Of a DNA stretch of 29,441 nucleotides, positions 19,532 to 29,107 are shown in pieces (the stretch's first letter is position 1; each line of letters opens with the position of its first letter). The translations under genes and the position numbers were made by a program. The stretch comes from Cyclostephanos tholiformis (Eukaryota > Bacillariophyta > Thalassiosirophyceae > Thalassiosirales > Thalassiosiraceae), in the NCBI GenBank assembly GCA_036939975.1, contig JALLPB010000040.1, positions 1-29,441 on the forward strand, written 5' to 3'. The notes under the pieces are model-generated. The model searched no databases. It was not told where the DNA came from and saw only the letters and a list, made by a program, of their open reading frames with translations.

Positions 19532-21909
19532 ATGACCCTTCCAGCGTCATCCAAAAGTACCACCGCCAAGCCAACAAACAAGACGATCTCAGCCAAGCCA
19601 ACAGGCAAGACAGCCCCGGCTAAGTCAACAAAAAGGTGCACATCACCGAAGAATAGTATGGGTGCAGGAGCGTCGTCAACTGCGGCCGGGAAAGTACGCG
19701 TCGAGCTTACCAAGGTGAAAAGGGAGGGAATCGGTGGGGCGATGGATGCTTCGGATATAAATAGTTTGGAAGAGGCCAAGGAAGAGATTCGAAGACTCAG
19801 GCAAATAGCCAAGGAGGCACTTAAGGAAGGTGATGGCCTTGAGGCTCGAAATGGTGTCTCGCCGGTTGTATCGAGTGCAGTCACGACGGCTTCATCCGCG
19901 AGAAAGAAGGAGGCTCGAGCTGCAGTTATGGCGCGTGGATCCGATAAGGAGTACGTCAAAGCAACAATTTCCAAGTCTGATTCGGTGCGGAATCTGATTT
20001 ATCAGTCGATCAAGCGAAACATGCTATTTAGATCATGTTCCAAGGAAGAGTTACACGATCTAATTGATGCATTTAATATTGCAAAGTTCGAAGGCGGCGC
20101 AGTCGTGATTAAACAAGGCGATGAGGGTGACTTGTTCTATGTCGTCGAACAAGGAATGCTTGACATCTTTGTTGCAACTGGATCATCTCAACAAGAAGTT
20201 TTGGTCGGCGCGCCGTATCAATCCGGATCATCTTTTGGAGAGCTGGCATTGATGTACGGCTCTGCACGCGCCGCCACTATTCGGGCCAAGACGGACTGCG
20301 TTCTATGGTCATTGGACCAACGAGCATTCAAAGGGATCATCAATTCACACAAGCAAAGAAGGGACGAGATAATTCTTGATACATTACGCAAGGTCAAGAT
20401 TGGCGATAGCGTACTCGGCGACGTTTTGGAGCCTTCGGAACTCGATGCCATGGCTCTTGCCACGCAATCCGATTCCTTTTTCAAGGGAGATGTTATCATC
20501 AGGCAAGGTGAAAAAGGCGATGCATTCTACATTATCAAGAGTGGCACCATAGATGTTTTCATAAAAGACCAAGGCGATGAGCCAGTTGTTCGGTTAACAA
20601 GCGGTCAATTTTTCGGAGAGAAGGCCCTCATATCGGAAGATGTTCGACAGGCAACATGCATTGCCTCTACCGATGCAGAGTGCCTTACTCTGATGAGAGA
20701 AGATTTTGTTCAGATGCTTGGCAGTTTGCAAGATTTACTCAGTGGCGTTGACAGAAGCCCGTCTTCCACGAAAGAAATCACCGACGATGATTTTTTCAAT
20801 CAAAACTTCAGCAAACAGGAGGAGATGACTACCACCAAGTACAAATTGGAAGATCTCGACATCCGAAGCACCCTTGGCGTTGGTGCTTTCGGACGAGTCA
20901 AACTTGTTAAGGTGAAGCAGGACAAAATTCCAAATAACGGTAACCCGAATCAAACTTTTGCTCTTAAGTGCCTCAGAAAAAGAGGTATCGTGGACCACGG
21001 CCTACAGTGGCACGTCGTCAATGAATGCAATCTCATGAAGGAGCTGAATCATCCATTTATCCTCAAATTCTACGGCGCCATGCAGGATGAGCATACTGTC
21101 TACTTTCTACTTGAGATCCTTCTAGGTGGGGAGCTGTTCCGAACACTTCGACGCGAAGGGCAGTTTTCAGAGAACTGGAGTCGTTTCTATGCTGCATCAG
21201 TCATTCTCGCGTTTTGCCAAATACACTCAAAGAAGATTGCATACCGTGACCTCAAGCCGGAGAATCTCGTGATGGATGCACAGGGTTATCTCAAGATTGT
21301 AGACTTTGGGCTTGCGAAGAAGTTGGAGGGTGGCAAGACTTACACGCTCTGCGGTACTCCCGACTATCTTGCACCCGAAGTTATCCTGAATGAGGGACAT
21401 GATTGGGCCGTAGATTACTGGGGACTAGGCGTATTGATACACGAGATGACGGCTGGAGTGCCGCCATTCTACGCAGAGGATCCAATGGAGGTTTATGAAA
21501 AGATTTTGTCCGGACATGTTAGCACCCCCGCTCATTTCAGTCGTGGACTTGGGGATTTGGTCAAGAAGCTCCTGAAAACTACCCAATCCAAACGGCTTGG
21601 CAGAATCAAGGGAGGCGCGAGCTTGGTCATGAAGCAAAAGTGGTTCTCTGGATTCGACTGGAACACTCTTCTTGAGCGGAAGATGGATGTTCCATTGAAA
21701 CCCGACGTGAAAAATGTGGATGATATCAGCAATTTTGATTCTTACGAGGAAGTCGATGACGTCCCATCCAAAGTGAGTATTGTGATGATCTCATATACAA
21801 ACAAAGGATTTTTATTAATTTTTGCTAACACCTGTTTTCCCTCGCCCCTACTACAAATAATTCTATCATTAACAAGATGAAGCCTACTGGCTGGAATCCA
21901 GAGCTTTAG
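19532..21909 (+). CDS. PKG: Cyclic nucleotide-dependent AGC protein kinase (PKG-type)
   Basis: Exon 1 is 19532-21772 (747 codons), the intron 21773-21876 (104 nt, GTGAGT...AACAAG) and exon 2 21877-21909, encoding MKPTGWNPEL and stop. The product has 757 residues. Basic Thr/Lys/Pro-rich start; coiled-coil-like segment at about 77-100; RKKEARAAVMA at 124-134, a possible pseudosubstrate. Two cyclic nucleotide-binding domains follow (phosphate-binding cassettes FGELALMYGSARAAT at 235-249 and FGEKALISEDVRQAT at 361-375). The kinase domain has a Gly loop 449-454, K479, E498, YRDLKPEN 571-578, DFG 591-593, activation-loop T605 and APE 614-616. YRD instead of HRD and the one-chain regulator-plus-kinase layout are PKG-like. 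It phosphorylates Ser/Thr when cyclic nucleotide is bound. Reading through the intron would give a false hydrophobic tail. Confidence 0.93.
21773..21876 (+). other. Intron of the kinase gene
   Basis: GTGAGT donor directly after a Lys codon and an AACAAG acceptor; phase 0. Exon 2 completes the AGC C-terminal tail with a G-W-N/D-x-x ending, as in PKA and PKG (family ending GWD-x-x-F). That agreement is the reason for the model. Confidence 0.85.
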
Positions 21910-22039
21910 TAAGCGGTCACCTCTGTTAGTTTCAAACATTAGGCTTAAGTTAAACTATATTGCTTGTTGAGGCGTAATATATGAAAGAATAACAGTTTTT
22001 GACGAGCACCTCCATTATCCCATACGTCGAATTCCGACT

Positions 22040-22145
22040 GAACTGGTAAAGATAAAAATCAAGCAGCCTGAAGCAAAGTGATGGCGTCCCCAGAACTGGT
22101 AAAGACAAAAATCAAGCAGCTTGAAGCAAAGTGATGGCATCCCCC
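22040..22145. repeat. 53-bp tandem duplication at the 3' end of SmE
   Basis: GAACTGGTAAAGA starts at 22040 and again at 22093. The two 53-bp copies differ at only about four positions. The right copy contains the last codons and stop of SmE (minus strand); the left copy repeats them downstream in the convergent gap. Confidence 0.9.
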
Positions 22146-22458
22146 TTGAGCAATATTCGGCCAACATCCGTCCTTTTCCCGCTCTTGGTATCCACCTCCG
22201 ACGCGCCGTCCAACACGAAGTTCATGTACTCGTCGAATCCAACGATCTGCCCTTCGATAGCCATTCTCGTGTCCTCGTACAACCAGATTTTCACCCTCCT
22301 CTTTTTCTGTTTACCAGGATAAGTAATAATACAGTGTCGGTAACGGGACGCCAGAACGAACGAGAAACGAAAAAAAAAACTGGTCGGCTCACCTGCAAAT
22401 GATCAAAGATGACGTTGATGGGCAACGTCATCACCTTCTTGACTTTTCGTGGCGGCAT
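22112..22458 (-). CDS. SNRPE: Small nuclear ribonucleoprotein SmE
   Basis: Core Sm protein E, a member of the seven-subunit ring that binds the Sm site of U1, U2, U4 and U5 snRNA in the spliceosome. Exon 1 is 22458-22393 (22 codons, MPPRKVKKVMTLPINVIFDHLQ less its last residues), the intron 22392-22307 (86 nt, GTGAGC...AAACAG, phase 0) and exon 2 22306-22112 (64 residues and stop). The 86-residue product is close to the usual 90 or so. Sm1 motif: RMAIEGQIVGFDEYMNFVLD. Sm2: RILLKGDAITLLQ. Without the upstream exon the frame would start falsely at a GTG. Convergent with the kinase gene; the 3' ends are about 200 bp apart. Confidence 0.95.
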
Positions 22459-23718
22459 GATTGGATCTGACTTTAATGCAACGCTAAAATGGATATGTGT
22501 GGGATGTTGCCTGTTTGGATGAAAATTAATTTTCGGGGAGTGTTTGGGTCGGGGTGAATATTAGCATCAGAGAATTGATGAGGAGTTGTGAGTAGCTGGC
22601 GGCAGAAATATCATGTGAGGGGGGGTACTTATGGTATGTGAGGGTTGAGGGTTTTGGTTTTTGGTCACCCCGCCGGGCAAAACCATGAATTCATACCTAC
22701 GAAACCATGACATTATGGGCATGCCCCCCAGCCCCCAAGAAGCTGAAAAACGGGGTTTAGCACCCCAAGACATATTCCCACACACGTGAAGCGTAAAAAC
22801 CCCGGTCCGAAACAATGGGGTATCACATCATGTGCCAACCTCATACCTCCAAACTCACGAAAATCGCCACCCTGAATTCATGGCAATCTATTTTCTATTG
22901 CCATGCTCTCGGAGATGGGCGACACGGGGAAACGAGCATAGGAACCCCGAGGGGGGACATACAATGTATATATGTGTGGTGGTTATTGCTGCCGGTGCTC
23001 TGCATCGGCGGTACGACCATCAAATCCGGCTACGATCGGGTGTGACGATTTGTCGATTCGTCGCATCAAAATAGGCCATAAAAATAGTAATAATCATAAT
23101 ATATTCTAGTTTTAACGATTAATACCCGTCGCATATTATATAAGTTGATTGTTGTATGCTTTATTGCCGGGGGTGTTGCCCCGTGGCGGCCGTAGGACGA
23201 CGGCATCCACCATTTTCGATCGATGCGACGATCCCCATCGTGGAGGAATCGTCCCTCCCTGTACATTTTCCCCATCCTTCGTCGCCCACCGCCGCCACAC
23301 ATCGTGCTAAACGATGTTCCTTGCGGGCGTACGCGGCGCAGCAATCGATTCGGCGAGGAGGCCGCCGAGCGAGACGGCTCCGATGCCGACGATGATGCTC
23401 CTCCTCACCTCACCGGAGATTATCGCCAATCTCCGGTACAAATCCTACGTATTCCTACGTAGAAAAAACGAAAACACAAGCCACAGACCCCATCGACGCG
23501 TCGTGAGTAGTGGGGTCTAATTAATAGTGTTAATAATGATAAACCTAAATTTAACGACATAGTCTTATCGAAAAATATTATGGCTAGACGTAGTATGCGG
23601 CGGCGCCAGGGAGTGGGGGACCATGGCGGCCGTGGGTCGACGGCAGCTGCCATGGTCGGTTGTCGGTTGGTTCATGTTTAGCTAGCTTTAGCTAGCTTTT
23701 ACCTAGCTTAAACACACA
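22459..23718. other. Intergenic region with no convincing gene
   Basis: Contains the SmE promoter side and then GC-richer sequence. Open frames on both strands (22815-22567, 23156-23395, 23653-23420) are Arg- or Pro-rich and overlap each other without any domain. Two related GC-rich segments (23182-23204 and 23622-23645) share GGCGGCCGT and CGACGGCA. TAGCTAGCTT is repeated at 23681-23711. Confidence 0.5.
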
Positions 23719-24021
23719 TCACAACACACAACAATCAACAAAGATGACCCCGATGGCCCGCATCCTGACGATAATATCATCGCAAGTTATGGAGATCCAC
23801 ATGTCCGCTGTTAGGATATCCTCCGCACTGCCCTGATCAACAAATAACCCCAGTGTGCCGTGCGACGCCGACCATTTCCGTTGGCGAGGCAAACCCACTT
23901 CCTGATAACTGTTTGGTAGGCAAACTACCGATTGGTACACAAACTTCCCGCCTGGAAAACCAAAAAGATATTCATGGGTAGCTTCTTCAAGCACGTATTT
24001 CAGCGATACCTCTCACGAGTG
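23719..24021 (-). CDS. Possible small ORF or gene fragment, unknown
   Basis: A minus-strand frame is open from about 24021 to 23719 (about 100 residues). It includes KYVLEEATHEYLFGFPGGKF and VCLPNSYQEVGLPRQR, with protein-like composition and no homopolymers, unlike the overlapping frames. The first Met is at 23994, but the frame is open above it, so it could be an exon or a fragment of a longer protein. I do not recognise a family. It lies immediately upstream of, and divergent from, the plastid protein gene. Confidence 0.35.
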
Positions 24022-24140
24022 TCAACAAATCCACGATCTATTACGATACTATGGTACGCCCAGATGAAGACGATCACCCTCACACCCACAACACACGCAT
24101 CGCATACACCATAGGCTCCATCATCTCTCTCTCCAAAATA

Positions 24141-25850
24141 ATGACGCCCACACCGAAAGTGACGGCATTATTACTCGGCCTATTGGCGGCTTCTCCCACC
24201 TGCGATTCGTTCGCCCTCGCGCCGGGCCCCCGGCTGCTGCAGCAGCAACGCAGACGGGTCGTGTCCGTCGGCTTGTCCTTGAATCGCCACGATGAGGATG
24301 CCAGTATCGCCGATGGGTGGAGGAAGGCGTCGGGCGCCGCCGCCTCGTTCCTGACAGGGATGGGCATCATGGTGCAGTTGGCGCTTGCCGATCCAACCGC
24401 CGCCGTCGCTCCGATCGATTCAGGTGAGGCTATGATATCGCTCGCTGGGGAATAAAAACAATGTCCACCGTGGTGCATCTCGATGCGTTGGACGTTTCGT
24501 GCGTCATCGCCCTTTTGAGCGAGTGTTGGTCGCCGGATCGAAACTAACTCCATTGCGTTGTAATCACGCGCCATTGTAAAATCATCTGACCGACGAACGA
24601 ACGAAAGGCATAGTCGCGAATGCCCAATCATCGTCGATTCTGCTGTCGATCGGCGCTCCATCCTTCGGCGGCGGTGCCTCGTTCGAAACCCTAGACTTCT
24701 CATTGCCCAGCTACGATGCGGCAACCTCCGGCGGCGACATCACGAAATCTTCCTCCTCTCCCGCTCCCAGCGCCGCCGCTTCAAAGATCGACGATTCCGC
24801 CGCCAAGGCCGCCGCGAAAGAGGAGCGGGAGGCGTCGAGGCGGGCAGAGGCGGACGCGAGGGAGGCGCAGAAGAAGGCCGACGAGGCAGCGGCGAAGGAC
24901 GCGGCCGAGAAGGCAGCGGCCAAGGAGGCAGCCAAGGAGGAGCGCAAGGTGATAATGATCGTCCCGCTTTTTACCCCATTTGCATTGTCCACCAATCCCG
25001 ATTCTTTTTCATCTCATCGTAAATAATACGCGATGCGTGTCGTCCTATTCGAAATAAACGAATATATGATATCCGAAATATGAACTTCAAGGCCGCCGAG
25101 AGGGAGAAACAGAGGTTGGCAGTGGAGCGCCAAAAGGCGGCCGCTGCACAGACAATCGACGTCCCATCTCCTAGCCCGAAGATCGACGTTACCGTTGTTC
25201 CTGCTACTCCGAAAGTCGTCGACGCAGTGTCCCCCGGGCCAGGGGTTTCTTTGCCGGAGTTCAGGATCCCGGACGCGCCGAAGGTCGACGTGCCGTCGTT
25301 CACGATGCCAAAGGTCGATATGCCAAAGGTCGACATGCCAAAGGTCGACATGCCCTCGTTCACGATGCCAAAGGTCGACGTTCCCGACGTGCCCAAATTC
25401 GCCCTACCCAAAGTGGACTTGCCCGCCGCGCCCAAATACGACCTGGACGTGCCGAAATTCGACATGCCGTCGAGGGTACCGGCGGTGGTCGACGAGAATC
25501 TGGAACCGCAGGAGGTACGCGACGCCCGCGCCGCCGAGAAGAATGCCGCGTTCAAGGAGGCGAAGGACGAGGCTAGGGTGGGTGTCTGCATTGTCATTTT
25601 TTTTTAATACTTTCTTTCTCGCCACCTCGCCCGGAGAGAGCGCGAACGGGTGGGTGCAGTTTCTCGATCGAATAATCTCACAACACCCGCACCCGTGATT
25701 ATCCCTCGCCACGAAACGAAAATTTAAAAAAAAAAACAGGCCGCCGAGAGGGCCGCAAAGGCCGCGCAGGAGAGAGCGCAGAATGCGAAGAAGGCTTTCA
25801 AGGATGCCAAGGGCGAGGCATGCAAGACCAGACCGGGCGGAAAGCTGTGA
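24141..25850 (+). CDS. Plastid-targeted alanine-rich protein with PKVDMP repeats
   Basis: Four exons: 24141-24423, 24614-24948 (or from 24608, same frame), 25092-25577 and 25740-25850. All introns are GT-AG and all junctions keep frame, giving about 404 residues. N-terminus: hydrophobic signal peptide, then CDS-FALAP (Phe24), like the diatom ASAFAP plastid motif, followed by an Arg/Gln-rich stretch. A second hydrophobic segment ending ALADPTAAVA (about 70-90) could be a thylakoid signal or a membrane anchor. Next comes an Ala/Lys/Glu/Arg-rich region likely to be helical or coiled coil (exon 2 end, exon 3 start). Then a Pro/Val/Asp repeat region (PKVDMP units, coded 25287-25470), and a second Ala/Lys-rich helix to the end. 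Family and function unknown; the plastid location is inference. The ATG at 24141 gives a clean signal peptide, whereas the in-frame upstream extension does not. Confidence 0.75.
24424..24613 (+). other. Intron 1 of the plastid protein gene
   Basis: Donor CAG|GTGAGG. The acceptor is CATAG at 24613, or AAAG at 24607; both keep the frame (phase 1) and differ by two codons. The TAG acceptor is the better consensus. Confidence 0.65.
24949..25091 (+). other. Intron 2 of the plastid protein gene
   Basis: Donor CGCAAG|GTGATA, acceptor TTCAAG|GCC, phase 0, 143 nt. Without it the frame closes at 25026 soon after the Lys/Glu-rich segment. Confidence 0.7.
25287..25379 (+). repeat. 15-nt coding minisatellite (PKVDM units)
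   Basis: ATGCCAAAGGTCGAC or a one-base variant starts at 25305, 25320, 25335 and 25365; 25350-25364 is a diverged unit (MPSFT). The unit is five codons, so the repeat number can change without a frameshift. Near-identity of adjacent units suggests recent expansion. Confidence 0.9.
25578..25739 (+). other. Intron 3 of the plastid protein gene
   Basis: Donor AGG|GTGGGT, acceptor A-tract then ACAG|GCC, phase 0, 162 nt. Exon 4 starts with the same 13 bases (GCCGCCGAGAGGG) as exon 3. Confidence 0.7.
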
Positions 25851-26394
25851 GTTTAGAAGATGTTTTTTTTTCATTTTCGTCCATTCCTTTTTGTCCCAAT
25901 CGATCGGTGTAGCCCTAAATCATCATCATCCATGTTGGTTTCAACTTGCAGTTTATGTCTGCGAGGGTTTGGCATTGGATATTAGTGATATCATGCAGGG
26001 AGCGCGGTTCTCTTGATGAGGGTTGCCGTATTGAAAAAGTCTTACATGATCCTTCATGAGAGAATTTTGATATTGATAGGCACATTTTCAGAAACAAAAC
26101 ACAGAAATCACACCATGGGGAATGTGCAATTCAATTTCTTGTCGGGGTGGCGTCTGGGGTTCATGTGAGAGCTTAGACGTGACATTCATATTAAGATTTA
26201 TCCAGATCTATCCTAAGTTAACTCCATGAGGAATGTAGCTGCTTAACTAATTATGCTTGGAGAAGAGAGTGAAACTTAGATTCTGGCCATCTGAGTCTGA
26301 TGATATCAAAAATCTTCTGTAGTAAACGGGACGGATTGATAATATTTAGGGCTTTTGATATCGTACACATAATCACATACCCAAACCTTGAGTA
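25851..26394. other. Intergenic region with no gene
   Basis: AT-rich, no ORF of useful length and no RNA gene recognised. It contains the 3' end of the plastid protein gene. Confidence 0.5.
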
Positions 26395-26863
26395 TCAGTA
26401 ACACAGCACTAATTTGACATGACACCAATACGCACATGTTCTGCAATATCCGTTTCCCGTACCATCCAAAGAACGCAGCTGAATTTTACTCGGACAATCT
26501 TTCTCAAGGAATTTTCTGGCACTCTCAATGGCACGTTCCGATAGTTTAAGAGTTACTGGAAGTCTTTCCGCAGGAACATACTCCCCTGCGGCCCGCTTCA
26601 CCCATATAATATAGCCGTTGTGTCATAAGCTTGCGATTCATTTTCCTTTGAGACATGCTCCTCTTCTTTCTGTCCCTTCACATTTTTCCATCCGGTGAGA
26701 AGGCCAGAAACCACAAGATTCATGTAAAGGGTATCCGAGTCCAAAATCACATCCATCTGCTCAAGAATGAGATTCTCCTTGAGACAAGCAATGAATTCGT
26801 CAATCCTTTTGATTTGCGGTACATTAGCAATCCTTCGTTTCTCTCGTCCTCAAGTTCTTTCAT
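26395..26863 (-). pseudogene. Broken ORF of unknown family
   Basis: Reading the minus strand, protein-like text is spread over three frames: RIDEFIACLKENLILEQMDV (about 26800-26740), then MNLVVSGLLTGWKNVKGQKE (near 26720-26660), then KRAAGEYVPAERLPVTLKLS and DCPSKIQLRSLDGTGNGYC (26601-26395). Each piece has natural composition and follows the last without a gap, as in a frameshifted gene. Consensus splice sites that would repair the shifts were not found. I do not recognise the family. It could also be a gene with introns I failed to see. Confidence 0.45.
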
Positions 26864-27085
26864 TCGTGCAATATGTAATCGTGTCCCGCTCAGGGGTTAA
26901 ATATTCAACCTCGAGGCGACGTCGCGGTTCGGGGTCGAGTATTTCGAATATTTGATGGAGGTCATATTCGCCGGCCTAATCAGAGTGGCGGTATTCCGAA
27001 CCCTTGCGAGCTTACCGCTGGGAAAAAAAAGGCATATCACGCCCACGAAATTCGTAGAGGCGGAGCCATGGAGCCATACATGATT
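26864..27085. other. Short spacer downstream of the transporter
   Basis: Separates the broken ORF from the stop codon of the transporter gene (27086-27088). Nothing else recognised. Confidence 0.5.
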
Positions 27086-29107
27086 CTATTGGGAGGATCC
27101 ATCGGACTGCTTGGGTCGGGACTTGCTTACCTCTGGGCCAACTTGCACTGGCGCTTGATCAACTACTCTCACACCGAAGAATCCCATTATGTCCGAGGGT
27201 CTCAGGGTGTTCACGAGACAGGCCGAAATCATGAGAACGCCCCCGACGTAATCGCTGGTTCCGAATTGCTCGTGGAAAAGCACGGCGGCGAAGAGGCTCG
27301 CCCACAGGGGTTCCGTCGCCAGTATCACGCTTGCCTCGGAGCTCGGCACGCGTCCAAGGGCGGTGATTTCGATGTAGAAATTCAACGACGTCGAGACGAC
27401 GCCCGTCCACAGGACGGCCAATGCCTGGGGTGGGTCGTCCGATCGAGTCGTCGTCGTACCCAACGCGCGATGCGACCGTGAGAATGATATAGTGGATTAT
27501 TCGAACGAAACTTCAAAACGCGAATTTCCAACATTTCGATTCAAGGGCGGCTTATTTCGTCGGCGAACGAAGGGGCGAGATAAAGAGAGAGAGAGATAGA
27601 TAGGACTCACCACCGTTCTCATATTCGCGTCCACGAACAATCCCGGCAATCCCATCGATTCCCATCCGGGCCTCGTCATCCAGCCGTCCGCGAAACACCA
27701 GAGCATGGCTAAGAAGGCGGTTGTCGAGACGAGGCCCGCGGTGATGGGTAGGGCCTGATCCGGTTCCTCCTTCATCATCTTTTCCGACAGGAACTGTGTA
27801 TCATGCGCGTCGGGGAGGGAGCGAATGAACGATGACGACGACGACGACGACGACGGAAAAATCGAGCGTGGGAACGGATGAATTGTGTATATCATGAGTC
27901 GCCATTCTCCGTTCGTGCATATGAACAGAAAGATACAAACAAAAAATCACGCACGCACGCACACACACACACTGGAGCGAGGCCAACAACTTACGACGCC
28001 GGTACCGAAGCCTATCGCCTGGACCAAGGACAGCGCATCGCCCGTTCCCAATCGTGACAGCAGGGCCAACGAGAGGGTATTCGTGGACGAGTCGAACAAT
28101 TCCAATGCCGCCACCCCCGAAAGGCACAATGCCGCCGCCTGGAGTGGATGTATGAATATTTCACGTCCGGGATGGAGGGATTTAATACAAGAGCGGCAGG
28201 TCCGAGAATGGATTGGAAGTTAGGGGGGGCATTAAGAAACGTTGAGATCGATATTCGAAGGAATGGGCGGCGAAACATTCATACAACACGTCCAGAGGGA
28301 TATATATATAAATATTGAACGTACCAGCCACGTCTGGGGAGCGTCCCTCATCCCCATCGGCCTCCCGTCCACCAACCACTGCAACGCCGGACAAACCAGC
28401 ACCGTCGCCGACCCGAGGAACGACACCAGAGCCGGACTCGTATCGATCAGCGCCACGCTCTGGGATATGTAACCCAGCGAAACGAATGCCCCCCCCAGCA
28501 ATACCCGTCGTACGAGATTCGGCCTGAGCCTCGCGAGGAACGGCGAGAGTACGATCGACGCCAGGACCATCCTCGACGACGTCGCCGCGCTCGCCGGGAG
28601 GTTGTCGTTCATTATCGCGCCCAGCGGGAAATTCGTACCGTAGAGTACGGCGACCAGGGCGAGGACGAACCTAGGGCCGACGTAGGTGGAGAGCAGGGCC
28701 TCCGCGTGTGATGGAGTGGACGAGGGAATATCGTCGTCGTGCGGGGGACGGTGGCGGATACGGCCGGCCTCGACGCATCGAGATCCAACGTCGAGGAAAA
28801 GCACGTCGTCGTCGCGGGGATCATCCTCGTCCGATGATTGCATTGCCATTCGATTGCCGGAGAGAAGGAGCGCCGACGGCGACGACGAGTCTGTGTGCGA
28901 GTGGGGAACCGACGACGAAGACGTAGACGACGCGACCGAGTGATTATAGAACGGATTCATCGACGTCGTCGCCGTGCAGGATCTTGGCCGTAGTCGGTGG
29001 GGGGGACGTCGATATCGACCGATAGAAAGCGGCATCGAAAACCCGTCGGAGGGGGGACTCGCCATGGCGTACAGGAGCACGAGCGTGATTCTTGTCTCGA
29101 GGAGCAT
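27086..29107 (-). CDS. EamA/DMT-family transporter, probably plastid membrane
   Basis: Four exons on the minus strand: 29107-28325, 28138-27995, 27793-27611 and 27424-27086. All introns are GT-AG and phase 0 (186, 201 and 186 nt); 482 residues. About ten membrane segments: in exon 1 at about 147-166, 178-194, 201-220 and 225-245; two in exon 2 and its junction; one in exon 3 (LVSTTAFLAMLWCF); three in exon 4. The last EamA repeat is clear (EPLWASLFAAVLFHEQFG, then GGVLMISACLVNTL). The family moves small metabolites; the substrate is not predictable. The first 30 residues are a hydrophobic signal followed by SDG-FSMP, like the diatom plastid cleavage motif. Residues 31-140 are low-complexity (Ser, Arg, Asp). 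Plastid envelope placement is inference. Confidence 0.88.
27425..27610 (-). other. Intron 3 of the transporter gene
   Basis: Donor GTGAGT at 27610, acceptor CCCCAG ending at 27425. Contains a CT-rich microsatellite (GAGA run at about 27583-27600 on the + strand). Confidence 0.75.
27794..27994 (-). other. Intron 2 of the transporter gene, with microsatellites
   Basis: Donor GTAAGT, acceptor ACACAG. The + strand holds CGCA and CA repeats at about 27949-27972 and a GAC repeat at about 27831-27854. The repeats are intronic, although short frames run across them. Confidence 0.8.
28139..28324 (-). other. Intron 1 of the transporter gene
   Basis: Donor GTACGT after TGGCTG, acceptor CTCCAG before GCGGCG, phase 0, 186 nt. 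Read as coding, it would break the membrane-segment pattern. Confidence 0.75.

Noticed and set aside
24080..24724. 214-codon minus-strand frame
   Set aside because: Antisense shadow of the plastid protein exons; Arg/Ser-rich without a domain.
24971..25597. 208-codon minus-strand frame with Gly/Thr/Ser/Phe repeats
   Set aside because: Mirror of the PKVDMP minisatellite on the other strand; the plus-strand frame has splice sites and a targeting signal.
27068..27481. 137-codon plus-strand frame
   Set aside because: Antisense to exon 4 of the transporter, which has clear membrane segments.
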